From: a bacterium
GTDB lineage: Bacteria; Patescibacteriota; Saccharimonadia; Saccharimonadales; UBA4665
Length of the DNA stretch: 37,520 nt
Assembly: GCA_021789195.1 (NCBI GenBank)
Contig: JAJYJU010000003.1
Location: 1-37,520, forward strand
Direction: 5' to 3'
In this document: positions 19,235 to 27,136 of the stretch, one piece after another
How the letters are laid out: the number at the start of each line of letters is the position of its first letter
Position numbering within the stretch: the first letter of the stretch is position 1
Made by a program: the position numbers and the translations under genes
Notes under the pieces: model-generated
What the model was told of the DNA's origin: nothing
Seen by the model: the letters and a program-made list of their open reading frames with translations, nothing else
Databases searched by the model: none

Positions 19235-19987
19235 ATGAGTAATCAAATAAACGAATTAGTTGAGACAATAAATGAGTTATTACACATGACTGAAAATGAT
19301 ACCTTTCCGCATGGCATGGCAAGATCTGTGCGCCAACTCGCTCGCGAAGCTATTATTATGACATCAGACCAAGAAGGTCGTATGCAGTTTGCCGAAAATC
19401 CACCACAACTAAAAACTGGGCTTCACATAGGGTGTGGAGATAACATTCTATCAGATTTTACGAATCTTGATTTGTTTCCAAATAAAGGCGTAGACGTAGT
19501 TTGTGACGCTAGAGAAGGACTTCCTTTTCAAAGTGGACAATTTAATAAAGTATTTTCAGAACACATGCTTGAACACGTTGATTACCCAACATCAACAAAA
19601 TTAATTTTAAGTGAAATGGTGAGAGTGACCGCACCGGGAGGAGATGTGGTTATTGGCGTTCCGGACTCATCAATACCAATAAAAGCGTATTCGTCAGAGG
19701 ACAAGTCTTACTTTACTGAACTTCGACACAGATGGTATAAGAACAGGGATCGAATTCAGCACTATCAGTTCCCGATAGATTTAGTCCGATTAGTTTTAAC
19801 TGATGAAGACGATAGCAGAAAATACACACCACATCTATGGGCGTTTGATGAACCTCAACTCACAGCACTAATGGAAGAAGCAGGCCTTGTCAAAATAAGA
19901 CGTTGGGATATAGACAATAATATTTCGCTACAAAAACGTCACTGGGGAAGTATATACTTACAAGGAAATAAACCAGATGGAGAATAA
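19235..19987 (+). CDS. class I SAM-dependent methyltransferase
   Basis: 'GLHIGCGDNILSDFTNLDLFPNKGVDVVCDAREGLPFQSGQFNKVFSEHMLEHV'. Confidence 0.88.
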   Translation: MSNQINELVETINELLHMTENDTFPHGMARSVRQLAREAIIMTSDQEGRMQFAENPPQLKTGLHIGCGDNILSDFTNLDLFPNKGVDVVCDAREGLPFQSGQFNKVFSEHMLEHVDYPTSTKLILSEMVRVTAPGGDVVIGVPDSSIPIKAYSSEDKSYFTELRHRWYKNRDRIQHYQFPIDLVRLVLTDEDDSRKYTPHLWAFDEPQLTALMEEAGLVKIRRWDIDNNISLQKRHWGSIYLQGNKPDGE

Positions 19988-21335
19988 TAATATGAACTCG
20001 GGGGCAGAAACTATTCACGAACACGAATTGCGTGCATTTTTAACAGAGAGTGAGCACGATTTAGCTGCGCATCAATTAGCTGAAATCGGTGATGACCTAG
20101 GTCAAGATGATAAAAAATCTTACTTTTTTGTATTAAATGACCTGAACTTATCTGTTGCTAGAACAGTTCATGATGCACGCATTAAACTGAAGGGTGGGGT
20201 AGTAGGTAAAGACTCAAATCCCGTTGAATTTCCAGAATTAATACTTGATAATCCAGAAAGTACTGTAAATGCAGTGCAAATTTTGTCAGTCCTTACAGGC
20301 GTTAATCCTCAAGAATCATACCAAGTGCGACACAACTATCGAGTAGGTTTAATTGAGGTAGCTTTAAAATACACAGAAGCATGGGGATTTCATGCAGAGT
20401 TTGAAAGACTATATAGTGGTGGCACAGAAGAGGAGATAGAAGTTTCAGCGCAAGAAGCTGATAAAGATATTCATCGACTCGCGGGAAGAATAGGAATTAA
20501 ACTCGCCACCAATGACGAGATTCAGTTATTCAGAAATCAATTTGATAGAACAGGAAAAGGCAGGGGTCAATATTCATTAAGCGAATTTATGTCACTGTAC
20601 TCTTCACTTGCCAAACTTGCTGCCTTACGTCGGCTACCTAACCATCAAGTCTTAGATAAAATTAGCATCGATTGGATAGAGCAACATAGACCCGAAAACT
20701 TGCCGAGTAATGGCGAAAACATTCAGCTCTCAAAAATTGAAATGGAAGTAATTGAAAATTTGGACTTGCCAAAAACGTGGTTTGTATCAGCTGAACGCAA
20801 GTATACAATCCATGGTCAATTACATCTAGCAAGAGTAGCGGTATTGTCGTCACATTTAGCTCGCGCAGACAAATCAAATGACGTAGAATCACGTTCATGC
20901 TTTATAGCCGGTCTACTACACGACATACGAAGAATTGACGATAAAAGTGATCCAGGACATGCGAAAGCATCTGCTGATTGGACAATAAAAAATTGGGATA
21001 TAATTTCCGATTTCCTTGGCCCTATAACAGAAGGAATTAAGCCTACTGACATATACCATGCTATATTAATGCACGATGGTCAATCCGATATAACAGATTC
21101 AAGATATCAGAGACTTTCTAAATTTTTACGTACTGCAGATGCACTGGACCGATATCGTCTTCCTAAATTAAATTGGTGGATTGATGATAGTCGCGTAAAT
21201 ATAGTTCCGGACCCATCACTAAAAGCAAGTGCTTTTGATGCGGTCATTAGATCAGAGAATGAACTTATTAAAACAGGGGATATACTAGGAGCATCTCGTG
21301 TAATTGTAGATAAAACTTCAAAAAGGCATAAATAA
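19977..21335 (+). CDS. CYTH-like domain fused to HD-domain phosphohydrolase
   Basis: C-term HD motifs 'HLARVAVLSSHLAR...FIAGLLHDIRR...RTADALDR'; N-term 'HEHELRAFL...YRVGLIEVALKYTEAWGFHAEFERL' aligns with neighbouring CYTH protein. Confidence 0.8.
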   Translation: MENNNMNSGAETIHEHELRAFLTESEHDLAAHQLAEIGDDLGQDDKKSYFFVLNDLNLSVARTVHDARIKLKGGVVGKDSNPVEFPELILDNPESTVNAVQILSVLTGVNPQESYQVRHNYRVGLIEVALKYTEAWGFHAEFERLYSGGTEEEIEVSAQEADKDIHRLAGRIGIKLATNDEIQLFRNQFDRTGKGRGQYSLSEFMSLYSSLAKLAALRRLPNHQVLDKISIDWIEQHRPENLPSNGENIQLSKIEMEVIENLDLPKTWFVSAERKYTIHGQLHLARVAVLSSHLARADKSNDVESRSCFIAGLLHDIRRIDDKSDPGHAKASADWTIKNWDIISDFLGPITEGIKPTDIYHAILMHDGQSDITDSRYQRLSKFLRTADALDRYRLPKLNWWIDDSRVNIVPDPSLKASAFDAVIRSENELIKTGDILGASRVIVDKTSKRHK

Positions 21336-21338
21336 TAA

Positions 21339-22742
21339 ATGAGTTTGCTTAGTAGCGATTGGTCAGGCGCTCACACAACGCATGCAATTCATGACTATAC
21401 CTTTAATTCTGCCCCAAAATTAGTACAAACAAAAACACATTCATGGAAAATAATTCAAGAAAACTTGCCTCACGGGAATCTCATCAACAATAACTCGTTT
21501 TTTAAAAGCCACACAAAAAACCAAATTTATCTTGTACACGGAACAAGCAACTTGGAAGCAATACTAGATTCAGGCGCTCTATATGCTAGTGCAGGATGTT
21601 TGGTGGGGGCAATATATTGTTCTCAAGCATTCTATGAAGATAACTCATTCAGATTACACAATCTAGGACATTATATCTTTAACTACGAGGTTCCAAGTAT
21701 ACTAAACGCTCATAATGTTAAGCGAAAATCATCTCTTCTACTGATAGATTTAAAACTACCAAAAAATACAAACCCACTACGTGCAGGAATTGACTATCTT
21801 CGGATGGGAGACATTCACTTTAAGCTATATCAATCACTACAATACCTATTAACCATCAATGAGCGTAATCAAATAGAAAACAATGTCACATATTCAATCC
21901 AAAAAACACTTGATTTCCTCGCCTTTAGTAACCATCTATTCCTCAACGAGTCAACACTAAATCTTCAGCAAGCAAAGGATTATATTTTGCGCCTCAATAG
22001 CGCAACGAATGATTTATATATGCTAGGTTATCTATACTTTGAGGCATTATCAGAATATTTAATGTTAGCCTCGACAGATACGACTACTCAACAATTAGCC
22101 TCTCTACAAGAATTTAATAATCACATTTATAAAGAACTTATGTACGGCCTTTATGAAAACTTAAGGGGCAATTTTAACATTAGTCAGTTTAATCCTTCGA
22201 TAAGTATGCTAAAAAGTTACATAACGAGCATGAATCGAGAGAAAAAACTCTCTGTTGATTTTAATCAAGTACTACAATATGTTGCAGATCGAGTTATATA
22301 CTGGATAAACACACGGTTCCTGTCTCAGCCAGGAACATTGATTGACTGGTTAGGTAGCGCTACTAGATTTGACGATATAGCACAAAATCTATCTCCGCTA
22401 ATAGGTCACAGCATCCATCGTCAATTAAGAAACCAAAAACGATACAAAGAATTTTATTTTTACTTTGATCACGTAAAAGCCCTCGATGTATGGAATTATT
22501 GGAATAAAGCTAATATCGCTCTACCATTTAATGGTGTATTTCCAAAAGGAGAAATTGGTATTAACCCATCATATACTAATATGAAATACAAAATATATAG
22601 AGCAACCATCGACCCACATAATCCACAATACATTCAAAAAAAAGAAGAGTTAGCAATTCAAATCGCACCCAGACTCATTGATATAAATCAATCGTTCATG
22701 CGTGCTGGCGGAAACTTCTCTATTTCTAAAGGTTTAAATTAA
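21339..22742 (+). CDS. hypothetical protein with possible ADP-ribosyltransferase-fold N-terminal region
   Basis: 'NQIYLVHGTSNLEAILDSGALYASAG' resembles the HGT...IL..G(L) start of ART/KptA/DarT-like folds; 3 nt after upstream ORF. Confidence 0.45.
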   Translation: MSLLSSDWSGAHTTHAIHDYTFNSAPKLVQTKTHSWKIIQENLPHGNLINNNSFFKSHTKNQIYLVHGTSNLEAILDSGALYASAGCLVGAIYCSQAFYEDNSFRLHNLGHYIFNYEVPSILNAHNVKRKSSLLLIDLKLPKNTNPLRAGIDYLRMGDIHFKLYQSLQYLLTINERNQIENNVTYSIQKTLDFLAFSNHLFLNESTLNLQQAKDYILRLNSATNDLYMLGYLYFEALSEYLMLASTDTTTQQLASLQEFNNHIYKELMYGLYENLRGNFNISQFNPSISMLKSYITSMNREKKLSVDFNQVLQYVADRVIYWINTRFLSQPGTLIDWLGSATRFDDIAQNLSPLIGHSIHRQLRNQKRYKEFYFYFDHVKALDVWNYWNKANIALPFNGVFPKGEIGINPSYTNMKYKIYRATIDPHNPQYIQKKEELAIQIAPRLIDINQSFMRAGGNFSISKGLN

Positions 22743-22746
22743 TATA

Positions 22747-23280
22747 ATGCATGAAATTGAATTGCGAGGGAGATTAGATGAGCTAGAGTTTGTTCAACTT
22801 AAAGCAAAGCTTGATTATTTATCTGTAGGAATGATAAACGACAAAAATAGTCAATTTTTTGATTTCAAGAACGGGATATTAAAAGTGTCTGAGCACATCC
22901 AACAACAAAAAATTGTGCTTTCGTTAAAGATAGGAGATGAAACAGATAGTAATTTAGAGGAATATGAAGTAGATTTTTTTCATGGACAATTTTTACAAAT
23001 TATAGAATTAATTGTAAAACTTGGTTACAGTAAAAGAGAGCTAGTGAATCAAAAACGCATAGACTACAAAATAGACGATGTTAACATAGCAATAAAGCAT
23101 ACTCCTGATTGGGGATATCATTTTGAAATCGAAAAAGTTATCGATTCACATAGTCACGCATATAACGTAGGCAAAACAAGAAAATATTTAATAGACTTCT
23201 GTAAGTCACTTGGGATTACGCCAATGACAAAAAGCGAGCTAACTAATTTCTTAAATTCAATTAATAAAACAAATATATAG
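22747..23280 (+). CDS. CYTH domain protein (class IV adenylate cyclase/triphosphatase superfamily)
   Basis: 'HEIELRGRL' (ExExR variant of ExExK) and 'YKIDDVNIAIKHTPDWGYHFEIEKV'. Confidence 0.75.
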   Translation: MHEIELRGRLDELEFVQLKAKLDYLSVGMINDKNSQFFDFKNGILKVSEHIQQQKIVLSLKIGDETDSNLEEYEVDFFHGQFLQIIELIVKLGYSKRELVNQKRIDYKIDDVNIAIKHTPDWGYHFEIEKVIDSHSHAYNVGKTRKYLIDFCKSLGITPMTKSELTNFLNSINKTNI

Positions 23281-23925
23281 TTAAAGAAGTTCTGGTAGAA
23301 GACTTGCAATTAATTGCTTAGCTGCCATATCGACTGTATTAGAATTATCTATACTCACTACAGGTATATTTTGTTCATTGCCGATAATATCAGCAAACAC
23401 CTGATTCATTGTTGTATAACCGGCCAATAAAGCAGCTTCAAGACGACGATCGCTAATATTGGGCGGTAAAATTTCCCTATGCCGAACTCCGTGATTAGAA
23501 TCAAGTTGTATACGATCTAAAATCTGATTGTAATGAGCGTAAACCGCAACAATTCCATCGGCCTTTTTAACGTACGGCATTACAGATGATTTTACTTCGC
23601 CTGCATTAAAAAAAAGAAGGTGAGTATCGATTAGAAGGTGGGTCAAAGTTCCAGATTTCTTATTGCTGTCCATGATTTTAGATACTCTATAATCAAACGC
23701 CTCATGCTTAACTTCATCAGAGAATTGACTTAGCTCTTTGTGTGTTTTTACACCCATACTCTCCATTAAAATAGAAGAGCTACTTATGTGCCTAAAGATA
23801 TTGGGCCATTTGACGAGAATACTCTTAATAATTTCCGTCTTTCCAACACCATTTGGTCCCGTAACCAATATATTCTTGTTTGATATTACGTTAGTCATAA
23901 AAGCAAGTACCCCGCATTGCAACAT
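23281..23925 (-). CDS. P-loop kinase resembling archaeal-type adenylate kinase (AdkA)
   Basis: 'NILVTGPNGVGKTEIIKSIL' Walker A, 'LIDTHLLFF', 'ILDRIQLDSNHGVRHRE', 'RRLEAALLAGYTTM'; likely start at internal Met (23898 region). Confidence 0.65.
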   Translation of the reverse strand: MLQCGVLAFMTNVISNKNILVTGPNGVGKTEIIKSILVKWPNIFRHISSSSILMESMGVKTHKELSQFSDEVKHEAFDYRVSKIMDSNKKSGTLTHLLIDTHLLFFNAGEVKSSVMPYVKKADGIVAVYAHYNQILDRIQLDSNHGVRHREILPPNISDRRLEAALLAGYTTMNQVFADIIGNEQNIPVVSIDNSNTVDMAAKQLIASLLPELL

Positions 23926-24013
23926 TATTACATATTATAGAATGTTGACAAGCAAAAAAACTTTAGAACTTTTTCATTAATGAATGCAGTCGATTAAAAT
24001 ACGTATTATTCAA

Positions 24014-24469
24014 CTACCACCCAAATACTCCAAATCGATCACCTTGAGAGATTCTATCGCATACTAATTTAATATAATCGACAGTCTCGTGAGGGAGTTT
24101 TTTTGGATTTATCCATCTTATTTTATCGTGTAAGTTGGGTTCCATATTTTTTGGCAGTCCTAAAAAACTCTTTGCATAGAAATAATAATCAACTCTGTCT
24201 TCTATATCTTCTTTTTGTTTATTTCTTTGAAGTATGTAGACCAGTTCAATTGAGTCTAAATCAACTACAACACCAACCTCTTCTTTAGTTTCGCGCGCTG
24301 TCGCATGGTTAATTGGCTCATGTTCTCGCACATGCCCACCTGGAAGGCTCCAGAGCCCATCTTGATACCCTGTGTTTGCTCGATGAATAAACAGCCATTC
24401 ATTATGTTCATTGGCCAAAATTATATAACAACTTTGTGCTGTCAAATATGCCTTATCTCCTAGTGCCAT
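24014..24469 (-). CDS. NUDIX hydrolase
   Basis: 'GLWSLPGGHVREHEPINHATARETKEEVGVVVD' Nudix box. Confidence 0.93.
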   Translation of the reverse strand: MALGDKAYLTAQSCYIILANEHNEWLFIHRANTGYQDGLWSLPGGHVREHEPINHATARETKEEVGVVVDLDSIELVYILQRNKQKEDIEDRVDYYFYAKSFLGLPKNMEPNLHDKIRWINPKKLPHETVDYIKLVCDRISQGDRFGVFGW

Positions 24470-24652
24470 CGTAGATCCTTTTCTTATGTTAAAATTATAA
24501 ATCTATTATTCTCACATTGTGTGTAATTGCCCGATATAGAAATTTAAATTCTATAATTGCTGTCTCATATAAACATATAAATTTTAATAATAAAAAATCA
24601 TTTATTATTAAAGGTATTTGTCGTTTTGGCATTAAGTTGTTAATATTTATAT

Positions 24653-25831
24653 ATGGTTTTCCCATATTATAGAGAAGGTATTAGCAGAGAAGCTTTTGTT
24701 CCGGATACTACTAATGCTAATGAAATAATTGAGATATTGGGAGATGAAAGTCTTTTGAAGGAAGTCGACAGTGGTAATGTGACAATCGCAATGATTCGTC
24801 CCTTACTTGACGCTTGCACACTTGAAGATTGGTCTGATAGACAAGCATGTGAACAAATTGATTACTCTATTTCTGACTTAGGCGTGTTAAGTAAGTTTGC
24901 AGTACGGTTCGACGATAGTACTGTCAATAAATTCTATGCCGGAACGCCAAAAACTACGCAGTTGGATATGAAACCTGAACGTTATGAGCGTTTCGAAAAC
25001 CGATGGGATGAATTCGTTGATCTTATGACTGCCGGCCCAACTACAGTTTTATTACTTTATAGTCCAGATGGTGATGCCGTAGAGCTGTGGCGTAAGCAAG
25101 TAGGTCATTATGATATTGTCAACAAACGCGATTCGAACACTATACGCGGCAAATTTGGTTTAGATAACTATAACAATCTTGTGCACGGCAGCGATAGCAT
25201 CGAGTCTGTAAAAAAAGAGCTTAAGATAATGCAATCACTTCTTAGGGCTAGCGACAAAAATCTTGCAAAAACACACTCTTCAATCGAAAAATATAGAGAA
25301 ATAGGTTCAAGTACTTTAACATTGTTACATATATCAAATCCGGACTTTGTTACAGCAATAAGTGACTGGACTCCTAGTGGTGAAACTTTTTATAGAGAGC
25401 TGCTAGTAAACACGGGAAGAGAAGTTAATCATTATGTCGAAAAAGCATGCGTAAAAATTCTCCCCTCTGAAACCTTGCGAGAGTGGTTAAGTAGAAGACG
25501 AATACTGCAAAGAGCTGGGGTAGAGACTCCAAAATTGCAAGCTCATGATTTAGTTGAAATCATCGAAGAATATATTCCTTATAGTCTTAGTGATGCATAT
25601 AATAGACTTGATTTAGATAATCAAATCATACTAAAAGAACGATTTGTTGAAACATACAAGAGAATTCTCATAGCAGGATTCACGCCAATTAGTTTTCATG
25701 ACGTAAGATCTCGAGGCGATGATGTTGTTGTTATTGATTTTGGTTCTGACCTAGGTGGACAAGCTAGTCAACAGTCCACGACAAAAGAGCAAGCACAGAT
25801 TGAAAACGAATTTTATAAATTGGTAAACTAA
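24653..25831 (+). CDS. nucleoside-diphosphate-kinase-like domain fused to kinase-fold (APH/protein-kinase-like) domain
   Basis: NDK signature 'AGPTTVLLLYSPDGDAVELWRKQVG...TIRGKFGLDNYNNLVHGSDSIESVKKEL'; C-term 'LVEIIEEYIPYSL...FHDVRSRGDDVVVIDFGSDLGG' with DFG-like motif. Confidence 0.75.
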   Translation: MVFPYYREGISREAFVPDTTNANEIIEILGDESLLKEVDSGNVTIAMIRPLLDACTLEDWSDRQACEQIDYSISDLGVLSKFAVRFDDSTVNKFYAGTPKTTQLDMKPERYERFENRWDEFVDLMTAGPTTVLLLYSPDGDAVELWRKQVGHYDIVNKRDSNTIRGKFGLDNYNNLVHGSDSIESVKKELKIMQSLLRASDKNLAKTHSSIEKYREIGSSTLTLLHISNPDFVTAISDWTPSGETFYRELLVNTGREVNHYVEKACVKILPSETLREWLSRRRILQRAGVETPKLQAHDLVEIIEEYIPYSLSDAYNRLDLDNQIILKERFVETYKRILIAGFTPISFHDVRSRGDDVVVIDFGSDLGGQASQQSTTKEQAQIENEFYKLVN

Positions 25832-25880
25832 TACACGAATAGTAACTATAAAATATCTATATCATCACTTCCAGCTCTAA

Positions 25881-26200
25881 TTAATTAGAGGAAATGTTTT
25901 GCGTTTCATGTTGTTTAAGCTTTGGCAGATTTTTTGCAATATGCAAATTGCGCAAATCGCCAATAGTTTCGTCAAAATACAGATATACGATATATGGCAC
26001 TAGATTACTCGGAAACAAGCTCGTACCTTTATAGTAACCTTCTTAAAAGAAGATTTAGCAACAGTATAATTTTCAGCAATTTTGCGTAATTTTTTAGATA
26101 CGCTTAAGCCCTCAAGCCGTTCTTAGATAACAGCCTGTTTACGTTGTTCTTGTGCTCTAAAATTGCTTATTCAAAAGCTCTTATTATGCCGCAAGAAAAA
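25881..26200 (-). pseudogene. decayed coding sequence of unknown family
   Basis: Minus-strand frame ending at 25881 reads 'GYYKGTSLFPSNLVPYIVYLYFDETIGDLRNLHIAKNLPKLKQHETQNISSN*'; upstream in another frame 'ERLEGLSVSKKLRKIAENYTVAKSSFKK'. Confidence 0.45.
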
Positions 26201-26269
26201 CTATTCATACTCACATTGATTTAATAATTTGCAGATATTACTTAGACTATATCGGCCTTAAGTTTTAGA

Positions 26270-26307
26270 TTGTAAAACGCATGGTTCTCATCCAGTTTGG
26301 GGAGCCA
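26270..26307 (+). repeat. degenerate tRNA-Asn 3'-end-like sequence (candidate attachment-site remnant)
   Basis: TTGTAAAACGCATGGTTCTCATCCAGTTTGGGGAGCCA versus tRNA CTGTTAACGCAT(AGGTTGCT)GGTTCGAATCCAGTCCCCGGAGCCA. Confidence 0.6.
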
Positions 26308-26312
26308 AGTAT

Positions 26313-26340
26313 AAGCACTTTGAATAGTGTGCTTTTTATT
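26313..26340 (+). terminator. rho-independent-like hairpin directly after the tRNA-tail remnant
   Basis: AAGCAC-TTTGAATAGT-GTGCTT followed by TTTATTTT. Confidence 0.5.
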
Positions 26341-26356
26341 TTGCTATGATATTTAT

Positions 26357-27010
26357 ATGAAAATGTACTTGTCATCTTACCACGTAGGTGATTTCGGTAA
26401 CGAACTGCAAAAGTTAGTTGGTAAGCAAGATGCCAAAGTTGCAATAATCGCAAACTCACGCGACTGGTCGGATGATAAAAAGAGGATCGATCAAGGTAAT
26501 CAACGTGAGTTGAAAGATATGAGAGATCTGGGATTTGAGGCTGAGTTATTCGACCTAAGAGCATCTTTTGGGAAGTCAAATCTAGTAGATCGTCTATCAA
26601 AGTTTGATATGGTTTGGGTCTTGGGTGGAAATACATTCATACTCGTCAAAGCAATGAAGTTAAGCGGTTTTGACAATGTTATTAATGAACTTATAAGGCC
26701 CGGGAAATTGGTGTATGCAGGCTATAGCGCTGCCTTCTGTGCTGTTAGTCCTTCGCTTGATGGGGTTGAAATAGTCGATGACATCAACGCCACGGCAAGT
26801 GGTTACGAAGATATCGAAGTTAAGGAGGGATATGGACTGATTGACTTTTATCCTATCGTTCATTTCAGATCAAACCATCACGAATCTGAAGATGTTGAAA
26901 AAGAGTATGAGTATGTAAAATCTAAAGGACGAAAGTTCAAAACCTTTTGCGACGGAGACGTCTATATAGTTGAAGGTAATAGAAGAGAGATTTTGAGGTC
27001 TTCATTGTAA
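26357..27010 (+). CDS. peptidase S51 / type 1 glutamine amidotransferase-like protein
   Basis: 'KMYLSSYHVGDFGNELQKLVG', 'VWVLGGNTFILVKAMKLSG', 'LVYAGYSAAFCAVSPSLDG'; TATGAT 6 nt before ATG 26357. Confidence 0.85.
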   Translation: MKMYLSSYHVGDFGNELQKLVGKQDAKVAIIANSRDWSDDKKRIDQGNQRELKDMRDLGFEAELFDLRASFGKSNLVDRLSKFDMVWVLGGNTFILVKAMKLSGFDNVINELIRPGKLVYAGYSAAFCAVSPSLDGVEIVDDINATASGYEDIEVKEGYGLIDFYPIVHFRSNHHESEDVEKEYEYVKSKGRKFKTFCDGDVYIVEGNRREILRSSL

Positions 27011-27048
27011 TACAAGTCAAACTTATTGTTGCAAAGCTCGTCCACTAT

Positions 27049-27090
27049 AGGGAGCCATGACTATCTACAGTACGACGTTGAGTTTATATC
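27049..27090 (+). repeat. dispersed leader repeat copy 2
   Basis: AGGGAGCCATGACTATCTACAGTACGACGTTGAGTTTATATC. Confidence 0.7.
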
Positions 27091-27124
27091 CCGAAAACAC
27101 TTACGCTACTAGTTTTTTCTTTGC

Positions 27125-27130
27125 TAAACT
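27125..27130 (+). promoter_or_regulatory. extended -10 box TGC-TAAACT 6 nt upstream of ATG (candidate leaderless promoter)
   Basis: TTTGCTAAACT-TACTAC-ATG. Confidence 0.5.
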
Positions 27131-27136
27131 TACTAC

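Noticed and set aside
19235-25831. CBASS/Pycsar/Thoeris-type assignment for the nucleotide cluster
   Set aside because: No CD-NTase, Pycsar-type cyclase, TIR or TM effector seen; CYTH alone is not enough to call a cyclic-nucleotide defence system.
26270-26307. A second functional tRNA gene (Tyr-like TTGTAAA loop)
   Set aside because: No matching anticodon stem, no D-arm or 5' acceptor strand, mismatched acceptor; better read as a degraded tRNA-Asn 3' end.
26265-26636. ORF 26265..26636 -
   Set aside because: Antisense to peptidase S51 and to the tRNA-tail remnant.
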